Shown here in pieces: positions 32,101-39,415 of a DNA stretch of 64,000 nt (position 1 is the stretch's first letter; every line of letters starts with the position of its first letter). A model generated the notes under the pieces. The model was not told the DNA's origin, did not search any database, and saw nothing but the letters and a program-made list of their open reading frames with translations. Location of the stretch: positions 237,513 to 301,512 of the forward strand of contig WLOQ01000001.1 in assembly GCA_009699245.1 (NCBI GenBank), written 5' to 3'. The position numbers were made by a program, and so were the translations under genes. The DNA comes from Actinomycetota bacterium (GTDB lineage: Bacteria > Actinomycetota > Thermoleophilia > Solirubrobacterales > Solirubrobacteraceae).

Positions 32101-33231
32101 TCAGCGGGTGCTCGCGTCGCCGAGCACCACCGTCGCGTGGCTCGCGAGCGGGCCGTTCATGCCATGCCCGAGGACGACGTGGTCGTCCGTCTCGCGCAGC
32201 CGCCTGACGGCCTCGTTGAGGAGCTGCATGCCGTACATGCCCGGATGCTGGTAGCTCAGGCCCCCGCCGTTGGTGTTCATCGGCAGGCTTCCGCCGGGGA
32301 GCGTGGCGCCGCTCGCCACGAAGGCCCCGGCCTCACCCTTGGCGCAGAAGCCGATGTCCTCGAGATAGAGGAGCGGGGTGATCGTGAAGGCGTCGTAGAG
32401 CTGCACGGCGTCCACGTCGCCGTGGCGCAGCCCTGCCTCCTGCAGCGCCGCGGGTCCCGTCTGCGTCGCCCCGGTGACCGTGATGTGGCCCTGGAGGCCG
32501 GAGACCGAGCGGTGTGAGGCCATGCTTGCGGCGCCGAGCAGGTGGACCGGCTCGCGGCGCAGCGTGCGGGCGCGCTCGGCCGAGGTCACGACGAGGGCGC
32601 CGCCGGCGTCGGTGACGAGGCAGCAGTCGCGAACCCCGAAGGGGTCGCACAGGCGGGGCGCGGCGAGGACGTCCTCGACGGTGAGCGGGTCGCGCGACCA
32701 GGCCTTCGGGTTGTCCATCGCCCACCGGCGGCCGGAGACGGCGACCCGCGCGAGATCCTCGGCGGTCGTCCCATACTGCGCCATGTGGCGCGCAGCGGCC
32801 ATCGCGTACAGCGCGATCGGCAGCATCGGCGTGTAGGGCGCCTCCCACGAGGGGATCTCGACGCCGGAGCGCGCTGTCGAGCGACCGGCGGACCGCTGGG
32901 TCGAGGCGTAGGCGATCACCGCGACCTCGCAGAGCCCGGCGGCGATCGCGGCCTGCGCATGCTCGAGGTGCACGAGCGCCGAGGCGCCCCCGAGGTGGGT
33001 GCCGTCGAGCCAGCGCACCTGCGGCAGGATGCCGAGCGCCTCGCCGAGGCTCAGGTGGGACTGGGGGAGCTGGCTCGTCGCAGCGAAGAGCCCGTCGACG
33101 TCGCTGAGCGCGAGCCCCGCATCGTCGAGCGCGCGCAGGGTCGCCTGGCGCATGAGGTCGGCCGGGGTGAGGCCCGGGCCGACCTCGCCCATGTCGGACT
33201 CGGCCGCGCCGACGATCGCGAGCGTCGTCAT
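32101..33231 (-). CDS. Ltp2-like thiolase-fold protein (retro-aldolase candidate)
   Basis: A 376-residue thiolase-superfamily protein of the lipid-transfer (SCP2-thiolase) group. GTHLGGASALVHLEHAQAAI aligns with the region where true thiolases carry the nucleophilic Cys, and no Cys is there. The C-terminal motif NTNGGGLSYQHPGMYGMQLL keeps the His. Ltp2 proteins pair with a DUF35 partner and catalyse retro-aldol cleavage of steroid side-chain acyl-CoAs; the very next gene is a DUF35 protein joined by an ATGA overlap. The operon order is SDR, SRPBCC, DUF35, this gene. It is convergent with the mycofactocin-type SDR. The substrate is unknown. Confidence 0.85.
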   Translation of the reverse strand: MTTLAIVGAAESDMGEVGPGLTPADLMRQATLRALDDAGLALSDVDGLFAATSQLPQSHLSLGEALGILPQVRWLDGTHLGGASALVHLEHAQAAIAAGLCEVAVIAYASTQRSAGRSTARSGVEIPSWEAPYTPMLPIALYAMAAARHMAQYGTTAEDLARVAVSGRRWAMDNPKAWSRDPLTVEDVLAAPRLCDPFGVRDCCLVTDAGGALVVTSAERARTLRREPVHLLGAASMASHRSVSGLQGHITVTGATQTGPAALQEAGLRHGDVDAVQLYDAFTITPLLYLEDIGFCAKGEAGAFVASGATLPGGSLPMNTNGGGLSYQHPGMYGMQLLNEAVRRLRETDDHVVLGHGMNGPLASHATVVLGDASTR

Positions 33232-33569
33232 GCGGGGACGAAGACGAGCACGCCGTCATCGAAGCGGGCGCTGACGGCATCGCCGATCGCCGCGGGACCG
33301 CCCTCGACGCGGCTCATGATCCGCAGCCCCTCGTCGAGGTCGATCAGCGCGAGGTTGCGCGGCTCACCCCCGCGCGGGCGCATGACGGTCATCGTGTAGA
33401 TGCGCCCGCGGCCGGCGCTCAGGCGCCAGTCGAGCCCGACCTGCGGCGGCCAGACGGGGACGCCGCCCGCGTCGACGGTGTACGCCACCTCGCCGCGCGC
33501 GGCATGCCACGCGAGCCGCTCGGCGGGCGCGAGCCCCGCGGGCGGCGCCGGGGCCTCCGCGTCGCTCAT
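33228..33569 (-). CDS. DUF35 OB-fold protein, partner of the thiolase-like protein
   Basis: A 113-residue protein: an N-terminal helix (LAPAERLAWHAARGEVAY), a region where DUF35 proteins normally have a Cys4 zinc ribbon, and a C-terminal OB fold (SAGRGRIYTMTVMRPRGGEP, then NLALIDLDEGLRIMSRVEGG). The whole protein has no cysteine, so the zinc-binding ribbon has been lost or replaced (VPVWPPQVGLDW). ATGA overlaps join it to both neighbours. It would be the structural partner of the Ltp2-like protein, helping CoA-substrate binding. Confidence 0.85.
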   Translation of the reverse strand: MSDAEAPAPPAGLAPAERLAWHAARGEVAYTVDAGGVPVWPPQVGLDWRLSAGRGRIYTMTVMRPRGGEPRNLALIDLDEGLRIMSRVEGGPAAIGDAVSARFDDGVLVFVPA

Positions 33570-33997
33570 GCGAGGTGCGTGCGCAGGCCGGCGGCGGCCT
33601 GATCGCCGATCCGCTTGAAGATGAGGCGCAGCCCCAGATCGAAGGGGCGCAGCACGCCCTTCAGCCGCAGGTCGGCGTCGTAGGTCACGAGGGTCCCCCC
33701 GGCCGGGGCGGGCTCGAAGGTGATCTCGTCGAGCGAGACGACCGACTCGTTCTCCGCGCGCAGCAGGACGCGGCCTGGCGCGCTGAAGGCGATGATCTCG
33801 TAGGTGAGCGGCACCTCGCGGCCCATGAAGGCAGCGACGAGGTCAAAGCGCGAGCCGAGCCCGATGGGGCCATCGTCAGGGCGCGACGCGCGCACCACGC
33901 CCGGGTCCCACTCCTGCGCGCTCGAGAAGTCGCTCAGCGCGGCGAAGCACGCCTCGGGGGTGCGGGGGCTCTCGATCGTCGTGCGGTAACGGGCCAT
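33566..33997 (-). CDS. SRPBCC-family ligand-binding protein
   Basis: A 143-residue START/Bet v1-like helix-grip protein: MARYRTTIESPRTPEACFAA, then LSDFSSAQEWDPGVVRASRP, and EITFEPAPAGGTLVTYDADL, ending in a long C-terminal helix (FDLGLRLIFKRIGDQAAAGL). Such proteins bind hydrophobic small molecules or act as cyclases/dehydratases. It is coupled by ATGA to the DUF35 gene and lies 2 bases after the SDR gene. It may carry or bind the hydrophobic substrate of this operon. Confidence 0.83.
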   Translation of the reverse strand: MARYRTTIESPRTPEACFAALSDFSSAQEWDPGVVRASRPDDGPIGLGSRFDLVAAFMGREVPLTYEIIAFSAPGRVLLRAENESVVSLDEITFEPAPAGGTLVTYDADLRLKGVLRPFDLGLRLIFKRIGDQAAAGLRTHLA

Positions 33998-33999
33998 CG

Positions 34000-34962
34000 T
34001 CAGCTCTCCTCGGTCCAGCTCGTCAGGTCACAGCACGCGCGCCAGAGGCGCTCGCGGTCCTCCGGGGACTCCTTCGTCCACGGTACGCGGTGTGTCGGGC
34101 GCGCCCGGCGATCGTGCCAGAAGAGGCCGTTGCGCGTGGCGGGCTCGCTCGCCGCCCCGAGCCAGACGATGGTGTCCGCGCCCTGCTCGGCGCTGCGCAG
34201 GAGGGGACGTGTGAGCTTGTGGAAGGCCGGGAGCGACCCCGCGACGCCGGGGGTGTCGGCCCAGCCGGGGTGCATCGCATGCGCCACGACGCCGGTCCCG
34301 GCGAGGCGCTGCGCCCAGAGCTCGGTGAGGATCACCTCGGCGCGCTTCGACCGCGCATAGACCGCCGGACCGTCGTACTCGCGGTGCTCGGTCTGGAGAT
34401 CGCCGACGTCGAGCGCGCGGGTGTACATCCCGCCGGAGGAGACGGTGATGATGCGCGCGGGCACGCTCCTGCGCAGCAGCGGGATCAGGAGATTTGTCAG
34501 CAGGAACGGCCCGAGGACGTTCGTCGCGAAGGTCAGCTCAAGGCCCGCGGGTGTCACCTGACGCTCGGTCGGCAGGACCCCCGCATTGTTGACGAGCACG
34601 TCGAGGCGCGGCTCGGTCGCGAGGACGTGCTCGGCGCAGGCGCGCACCGAGGCCATGTCGCTCACGTCGCAGTGCACCACCGCGACATCCGCATTGCCCG
34701 TGGCGGCGGTGATGCGCTCGCGCGCCGCCTCGCCCCGGCCCGCGTCGCGCGCCGCGATGATGACGCGCGCGCCGAGCCGCGCGAAGCCCTCGCCTGCGGC
34801 GAGCCCCAGGCCGGCGGTGGCGCCGGTGATGAGCACGACCTGCCCGTCCATCCGCGGCAGGTCGCCGCCGCTCCATTGGGCTCGGCGCACGAGGTAGCCG
34901 AGGTTCGTGTACCCGGCGACCACCGTGCGGTCGAGGAGCGTGTCGAGCGCCGAACCGATCAT
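34000..34962 (-). CDS. SDR oxidoreductase (DHRS12/retinol-dehydrogenase-like)
   Basis: A 320-residue SDR with an N-terminal extension (TLLDRTVVAGYTNLGYLVRR) before the Rossmann motif VVLITGATAGLGLAAGEGFA. VLVNNAGVLP and YARSKRAEVILTELWAQRL (Tyr-x3-Lys) are the other SDR marks. The N-terminal extension and the segment HPGWADTPGVAGSLP recall DHRS12-type or retinol-dehydrogenase-like SDRs acting on lipophilic alcohols. It is the first gene of the SDR-SRPBCC-DUF35-thiolase operon (gaps of 2, -4 and -4 bases). Confidence 0.87.
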   Translation of the reverse strand: MIGSALDTLLDRTVVAGYTNLGYLVRRAQWSGGDLPRMDGQVVLITGATAGLGLAAGEGFARLGARVIIAARDAGRGEAARERITAATGNADVAVVHCDVSDMASVRACAEHVLATEPRLDVLVNNAGVLPTERQVTPAGLELTFATNVLGPFLLTNLLIPLLRRSVPARIITVSSGGMYTRALDVGDLQTEHREYDGPAVYARSKRAEVILTELWAQRLAGTGVVAHAMHPGWADTPGVAGSLPAFHKLTRPLLRSAEQGADTIVWLGAASEPATRNGLFWHDRRARPTHRVPWTKESPEDRERLWRACCDLTSWTEES

Positions 34963-35008
34963 GCCCGGGGTACGTTCCCGACTGACCGTGGGACGAACCG
35001 TCGGGCGT

Positions 35009-36040
35009 TCACGAGGCCACCGGGTCCGCGACGTGGACGAGCCGCCGACCGATGTTGTCGCCCTCGATCATCCCGACGAAGGCGCCCGGTGCGCCCTCGA
35101 ACCCGTCGATGACGCTCTCGGGGAGGCGCAGCTCCCCGGCCTCGTGCAGGGCCCAGAGCTCCTCGCGCACCGCCGGCCAGCGGTCGAGGTGGTCGTAGAC
35201 GAGGAAGCCCTGCTTGCGCAGGCGCTTCACGAGCACGGCGTTGTGGTCCCGCAGGCCCGGGTCCACGTTCGGGTCGGCGAGGTCGGCGAGCGCGATCCGC
35301 CCGCAGAGGATGTGCCGCCCGAAGACGTTGAAGGCCGGCATCACCGCGTTCTGCAGGTCGCCGCCGACGTTGTCGAAATACAGGTCGACCCCGTCGGGGC
35401 AGGCCTGCGCGAGCGCGGCTGCGACATCGGGGTCCCGGTGGTCGACGCAGGCGTCGAAGCCGAACTCCTCGACGACGATGCGGCCCTTCTGCGGTCCGCC
35501 CGCGATCCCGACGACCCGGCAGCCGGCGCGCCGCGCGAGCTGGCCGACGAGCAGGCCGACCGCGCCCGCCGTGGCGGAGATGACGACCGTCTCGCCGGCT
35601 TGGGCGGTGCCGACGTCGAGCAGCCCGACGCGCGCGGTGAGCCCGTGGAGGCCGAGCAGGCCGAGCGCCATGCTCGCCGGCCGCTGCGGGTCCACATCGA
35701 AGAGTCCTTCAGTGTCGGTGCGCAGGGCGTGCTCGCGCCAGCCGAAGGGGCCGCTCAGGCGGCGGCCCACCTCGACGTCCGGGTGCTGTGAGGCGACGAC
35801 TTCGCCGACCGCGCTCCCCGCCATCACGTCGCCGATCTCGATCCGCGCCGCGTAGTTGCCGCCCTCGCGCAGGCGGCTGATCGGGCCGCCGTCCATGCCG
35901 AGCCAGAGCGTCCGCACGAGGAACTCGCCCGGGCCCGGAGCGGGCAGCGGCTCCTCGACGAGGTCGAACATGTCAGCCACCGGCCGGCCGCCGGTGCGGC
36001 GGCCGAGGACCCAACTGCGCGTGGTGGCCGGGGAGCTCAT
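35009..36040 (-). CDS. MDR-family NADP-dependent ene-reductase/oxidoreductase
   Basis: A 343-residue zinc-independent medium-chain reductase of the prostaglandin reductase/CurA group. It has the N-terminal GroES-like fold (LVRTLWLGMDGGPISRLREG), the NADP Rossmann motif VVISATAGAVGLLVGQLARR, and DLYFDNVGGDLQNAVMPAFN with the Asn-Val-Gly-Gly motif typical of the group. It probably reduces an enone, consistent with steroid or terpenoid chemistry nearby. ATG 36040 is preferred to TTG 36058. It is divergent from the SDR at 36082 across a 41-bp gap. Confidence 0.88.
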   Translation of the reverse strand: MSSPATTRSWVLGRRTGGRPVADMFDLVEEPLPAPGPGEFLVRTLWLGMDGGPISRLREGGNYAARIEIGDVMAGSAVGEVVASQHPDVEVGRRLSGPFGWREHALRTDTEGLFDVDPQRPASMALGLLGLHGLTARVGLLDVGTAQAGETVVISATAGAVGLLVGQLARRAGCRVVGIAGGPQKGRIVVEEFGFDACVDHRDPDVAAALAQACPDGVDLYFDNVGGDLQNAVMPAFNVFGRHILCGRIALADLADPNVDPGLRDHNAVLVKRLRKQGFLVYDHLDRWPAVREELWALHEAGELRLPESVIDGFEGAPGAFVGMIEGDNIGRRLVHVADPVAS

Positions 36041-36068
36041 CGGCGCAGTCTGCCGCAAGCCCGTGGGA

Positions 36069-36074
36069 TAGCGT
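36069..36074 (+). promoter_or_regulatory. -10 hexamer of a leaderless promoter (SDR operon)
   Basis: TAGCGT ends 7 bases before ATG 36082. It would drive the SDR-SDR-sterol-reductase run (36082-38721) and supports ATG 36082 over the in-frame start at 36073, which it overlaps. Confidence 0.45.
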
Positions 36075-36081
36075 GCGCGGC

Positions 36082-36855
36082 ATGGAGAGCAGCGAGATCG
36101 TCGCCGGCCGCTATGCCGGCCGCAGCGTCCTCATCACCGGCGGCGCCAACGGCCTCGGGTTCGCCTCGGCCGAGCGCCTCGGGCGTGAAGGTGCGGCGCT
36201 CGGGATCATGGACCTCGACGAGGCCGCAATTGAGCGCTCCGTCGCGCGCCTGCGCGAGCAGGGCATCGAGGCGCACGGCTACCTCGCGGACGTGAGCGAC
36301 GAGGCGCAGCACCGCGGCGCCGTCGCGGACTTCCAGGCGGCAACGGGGCGCGTCGACGCGATCGTGATGATGGCGGCGATCTTTCCCGAGGTCCCGTTCG
36401 ACGAGCTGTCGCTCGACACGTGGCGCCAGGTCAACGCGGTGAATCTCGACGGCGCCTTCATCGGCGCGCAGGCGGTGCTGCCGATCATGCGCGAGCAGGG
36501 CTTCGGCCGGATCGTGACGATCGCCTCGGAGACGTTCCTCATCGGGTTCGGCCCGCTCGCCTCGTACATCGCGAGCAAGGCGGGGGTCATCGGGCTCACG
36601 CGGGTGTTGGCGCGCGAGGGCGGGGCCCACGGCATCACCGCCAACTGCATCCTCCCGGGCCTCATCGGGAGCGAGCAGAACCTCGCCCGCCCGAACATCG
36701 ACGACACCTTCGACATGATCGTCCCGACGCAGTGCATCCCGCGCCGCGGCGAGCCGGGCGACATCGCCGAGGCCGTCGCCTACCTGGCGAGCCCCGCGGC
36801 GAGCTTCATCACGGGGCAGTCGATCGCCGTCGGTGGCGGGGATCGCTTCCTCTAG
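36082..36855 (+). CDS. Classical SDR oxidoreductase
   Basis: A 257-residue NAD(P)-dependent short-chain dehydrogenase. SVLITGGANGLGFASAERLG binds the cofactor; GIMDLDEAA suggests NAD preference because an Asp ends beta-2. Catalytic residues are in IVTIASETFLIGFGPLASYI followed by ASKAG (Ser, Tyr, Lys). The C-terminus ASFITGQSIAVGGGDRFL is standard. It is the first gene of a plus-strand run with another SDR (5-base gap) and the ERG24-like reductase. Confidence 0.9.
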   Translation: MESSEIVAGRYAGRSVLITGGANGLGFASAERLGREGAALGIMDLDEAAIERSVARLREQGIEAHGYLADVSDEAQHRGAVADFQAATGRVDAIVMMAAIFPEVPFDELSLDTWRQVNAVNLDGAFIGAQAVLPIMREQGFGRIVTIASETFLIGFGPLASYIASKAGVIGLTRVLAREGGAHGITANCILPGLIGSEQNLARPNIDDTFDMIVPTQCIPRRGEPGDIAEAVAYLASPAASFITGQSIAVGGGDRFL

Positions 36856-36859
36856 GCCC

Positions 36860-37654
36860 GTGCGACCCGGCTCGCTGCGCTCCTCCTACGGCCCGTGGGC
36901 CGTCGTCGCCGGCGCCTCCGAGGGTCTCGGCGCGGCGTTCGTGCGCCGGCTCGCCGCCGACGGGCTGAACGTCGTGGCGATCGCCCGGCGCGAGGAGCCG
37001 CTGCGCGCGCTTGCCGCGCAGGTGGCGGCCGAGCACGGCGTGGAGGTCCGCGCCGTCGCACTCGACCTCGCCCGCTCGGACCTCCCCGAGGCGCTCGCCG
37101 TCGCGGTGGAGGGCCTCGAGGTGGGACTCGGCATCTACAACGCCGCCGCCTCGTTCGTCGCGCCGCTGCTCGCTCGCCCACCCGCGGACGTCCAGCAGGT
37201 GGTGGACGTCAACGTCCGCGGGCCGCTGCACTTCGTCCATGCACTGGCGCCCGCAATGGTCGCGCGCGGTCGCGGCGGCCTCGTCCTGATGTCCTCACTG
37301 GCGGGCAACCAGGGTTCGCCGCGGCTCGCCGCCTACGCCGCGAGCAAGGCATTCACGACATCGCTCGGCGAGAGCCTCTGGGCCGAGCTGCGCCCTGAAG
37401 GGGTGGACGTCGTCACCTGCTGCGCTGGCGCGATCCGCACGCCCGGCTATGCGAAGGCGCTCACCAAGGACGCCCCCGGAACGCTCGATCCCGATGACGT
37501 CGCCCAGGCGGCGCTCGGGGCGCTCGGTCATGGGCCGCTGGTCACGCCGGGCGCGACCAATCGCCTCGCGACCGTCATCATGCGCCGCGTGCTTCCGCGC
37601 CGCGCCGCCATCGCGATCATGGGCCGCTCGCTCGCCGGGCTGGAGCCCGAGTGA
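36860..37654 (+). CDS. SDR oxidoreductase
   Basis: A 264-residue SDR with WAVVAGASEGLGAAFVRRLA as cofactor motif, YNAAASFVAPLL in place of the usual NNAG, and the catalytic AYAASKAFTTSLGESLWAEL (Tyr-x3-Lys). The form, ending in a C-terminal extension with RVLPRRAAIAIMGRSLAG, resembles 17-beta-hydroxysteroid dehydrogenase 12 / 3-ketoacyl reductase-like SDRs. GTG 36860 is chosen as it follows the upstream stop by 4 bases. Its stop overlaps the next gene's GTG start (GTGA), tying it to the sterol-reductase homologue. Confidence 0.87.
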   Translation: MRPGSLRSSYGPWAVVAGASEGLGAAFVRRLAADGLNVVAIARREEPLRALAAQVAAEHGVEVRAVALDLARSDLPEALAVAVEGLEVGLGIYNAAASFVAPLLARPPADVQQVVDVNVRGPLHFVHALAPAMVARGRGGLVLMSSLAGNQGSPRLAAYAASKAFTTSLGESLWAELRPEGVDVVTCCAGAIRTPGYAKALTKDAPGTLDPDDVAQAALGALGHGPLVTPGATNRLATVIMRRVLPRRAAIAIMGRSLAGLEPE

Positions 37655-38721
37655 TCCTCGGCTTCTTTCTGCCCTGGATCCTCCAGGCGGTCGTGCTGCT
37701 GCTGCACGTCGCGCTGCCGGGACGCTGGGTCGACGGCTACGCGCGCGGTGCCGACGGGCGGCCGCTGCGCTATCGGCTCAACGGCCTGCTCGTGCTGGCG
37801 GTGACGGTCGGCCTCGCCGCAGCGGCGGTCGCGCTCGATCTCGTCGACGCCGACCTCCTCTGGCAGCACCGCTGGGCGAGCCTCGTGGGCGCCTGCGTGC
37901 TCGGGCTGCTCTTCACGGCGTGGATCGTCCTGCCCGCGCCGCCGGTGAAGCGCTCGCTGCTCGCCGATCTCTACCTCGGGCGCCCCGAGAACCCGCAGTG
38001 GCGCGGCGGACGGGTCGACGCGAAGATGTGGCTCTACCTCGGCGGGGCGGCGCTGCTCGAGTTGAACGTCCTCTCGTTCGCCGCGCACCGCCAGATCGAG
38101 TTCGGTCAGCTGGGCGCGGTCACGATCCTCTACGGCGCGCTCTTCACGTGGTTCGTCGTGGACTACCTCACCTTCGAGGAGGTCCACCTCTACACCTACG
38201 ACCTCTTCGCCGAGCGCGTCGGCTTCAAGCTCGGGTGGGGGTGCCTGGTGTTCTACCCCTACTTCTACGTGGTCGGGCTCTGGTCGCAGGCGGGCGACCC
38301 GGCGCCGGGCGCGCACACCTGGCTGCTCGTCCTCGCTGGGATCGTCTTCTTTACCGGCTGGACGCTCTCGCGCGGGGCGAACCTGCAGAAGCATGCCTTC
38401 AAGCGCGACCCGCAGGCCAAGGCGTTCGGTCTGCTCGCCCCCCAGACGGTCAGCGACGGTGAGCGCACGCTGCTCTGCGGTGGCTTCTGGGGCCTCTCAC
38501 GCCACGTGAACTACCTCGGCGAGATCCTCATGGCCGTCGGCCTCACGCTCGCCCTCGGCCAGCCGGGCGACCTGCTGCCGTGGCTCTACCCGCTCTATTA
38601 CGTCGCGCTGCTCGTCCCGCGCGAGCGCGACGACGACCGGCGCTGCGCCGCGAAGTACGGCCCGTTGTGGGACGCGTATCGCGCACGCGTCGCACGCCGG
38701 ATCGTCCCCTGGATCTACTGA
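37651..38721 (+). CDS. ERG4/ERG24-family sterol reductase homologue
   Basis: A 356-residue membrane protein with about eight hydrophobic segments. The two hallmark C-terminal motifs of sterol C-14 / C-7 / C-24(28) reductases are present: LLCGGFWGLSRHVNYLGEIL and LLVPRERDDDRRCAAKYGPL followed by WDAYRARVARRIVPWIY. The middle VDYLTFEEVHLYTYDLFAER also matches. These enzymes use NADPH to reduce sterol double bonds. It is coupled by GTGA to the SDR gene. No squalene cyclase or other sterol biosynthesis gene lies here, so an imported steroid or other polycyclic substrate is as likely as an endogenous one. Confidence 0.88.
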   Translation: MILGFFLPWILQAVVLLLHVALPGRWVDGYARGADGRPLRYRLNGLLVLAVTVGLAAAAVALDLVDADLLWQHRWASLVGACVLGLLFTAWIVLPAPPVKRSLLADLYLGRPENPQWRGGRVDAKMWLYLGGAALLELNVLSFAAHRQIEFGQLGAVTILYGALFTWFVVDYLTFEEVHLYTYDLFAERVGFKLGWGCLVFYPYFYVVGLWSQAGDPAPGAHTWLLVLAGIVFFTGWTLSRGANLQKHAFKRDPQAKAFGLLAPQTVSDGERTLLCGGFWGLSRHVNYLGEILMAVGLTLALGQPGDLLPWLYPLYYVALLVPRERDDDRRCAAKYGPLWDAYRARVARRIVPWIY

Positions 38722-39401
38722 GCGACGCGCCGCGCTTCGAGCGCGGTGAACATCCAGTCGCGCAGCGTGGCCATGTCGAGCCCGTCCGGGTGCTCGTAGT
38801 CGGCCATCGCCCCGGCGAGCGTGTCGCAGGTGTGCTTCGGCGCCGTGTCGGTGTCGTAGAGCGCGAGGTACCGATGGCCACACGGCGGTGAGACCTCGGC
38901 GGGGAACTGCGCGTCGCTCACCTTGAAGCGCTGGGCGTTGACGACGCCGGCACCCATGCCGATCAGCTCCTCGAGGTGCTCGTCGTACCAGGCGTTGAGG
39001 TTCCCATCGAGCGCCTCGGAGATCGGGTTCGCGAGGACGATGAGCTTGTGCTCGGGGCTCGGGACGACCGCACCGTGGAGCGGCCCCACCGCGCTGAACC
39101 AGAAGGCCCGCCGGGACGCAGCATCGATCACGTCGGGGACCGTCGCCATCCCCACGTCCATCAGGCGCTCGATCGCCTCCTCGGGCGAGCTCGACACCTC
39201 GTACACCGTCATGTACTGATGCTCGCTCGGGGGGATCGCCTCCGGCGGGAACTGGTCGTCACTGAGTTCGAACTGCTGGACCGCGTCGAACCCGGGGATG
39301 GTGAGGAACTGCGCGAGGCGCTCCGGGTACCAGGCGTGGAACTCCTCCTCCTTGCCCGGCGCGGGGTTCGACAGGATCAGCAGGCGGTGGGCTGCGGACA
39401 T
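38715..39401 (-). CDS. Tandem dimeric alpha/beta-barrel (EthD-like) protein
   Basis: A 228-residue protein built of two similar halves. Half 1: HRLLILSNPAPGKEEEFHAW, then IPGFDAVQQFELSDDQFPPE. Half 2: HKLIVLANPISEALDGNLNA followed by WYDEHLEELIGMGAGVVNAQ and RFKVSDAQFPAEV. The repeated QFELSDDQFPPE / RFKVSDAQFPAE shows internal duplication. The fold is that of EthD and other small ferredoxin-like barrels. It is the second two-domain protein of this kind in the window and lies among catabolic genes. It overlaps the sterol-reductase stop by 7 bases (convergent). Confidence 0.8.
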   Translation of the reverse strand: MSAAHRLLILSNPAPGKEEEFHAWYPERLAQFLTIPGFDAVQQFELSDDQFPPEAIPPSEHQYMTVYEVSSSPEEAIERLMDVGMATVPDVIDAASRRAFWFSAVGPLHGAVVPSPEHKLIVLANPISEALDGNLNAWYDEHLEELIGMGAGVVNAQRFKVSDAQFPAEVSPPCGHRYLALYDTDTAPKHTCDTLAGAMADYEHPDGLDMATLRDWMFTALEARRVAQ

Positions 39402-39415
39402 GGCTCGCCGCTCCC

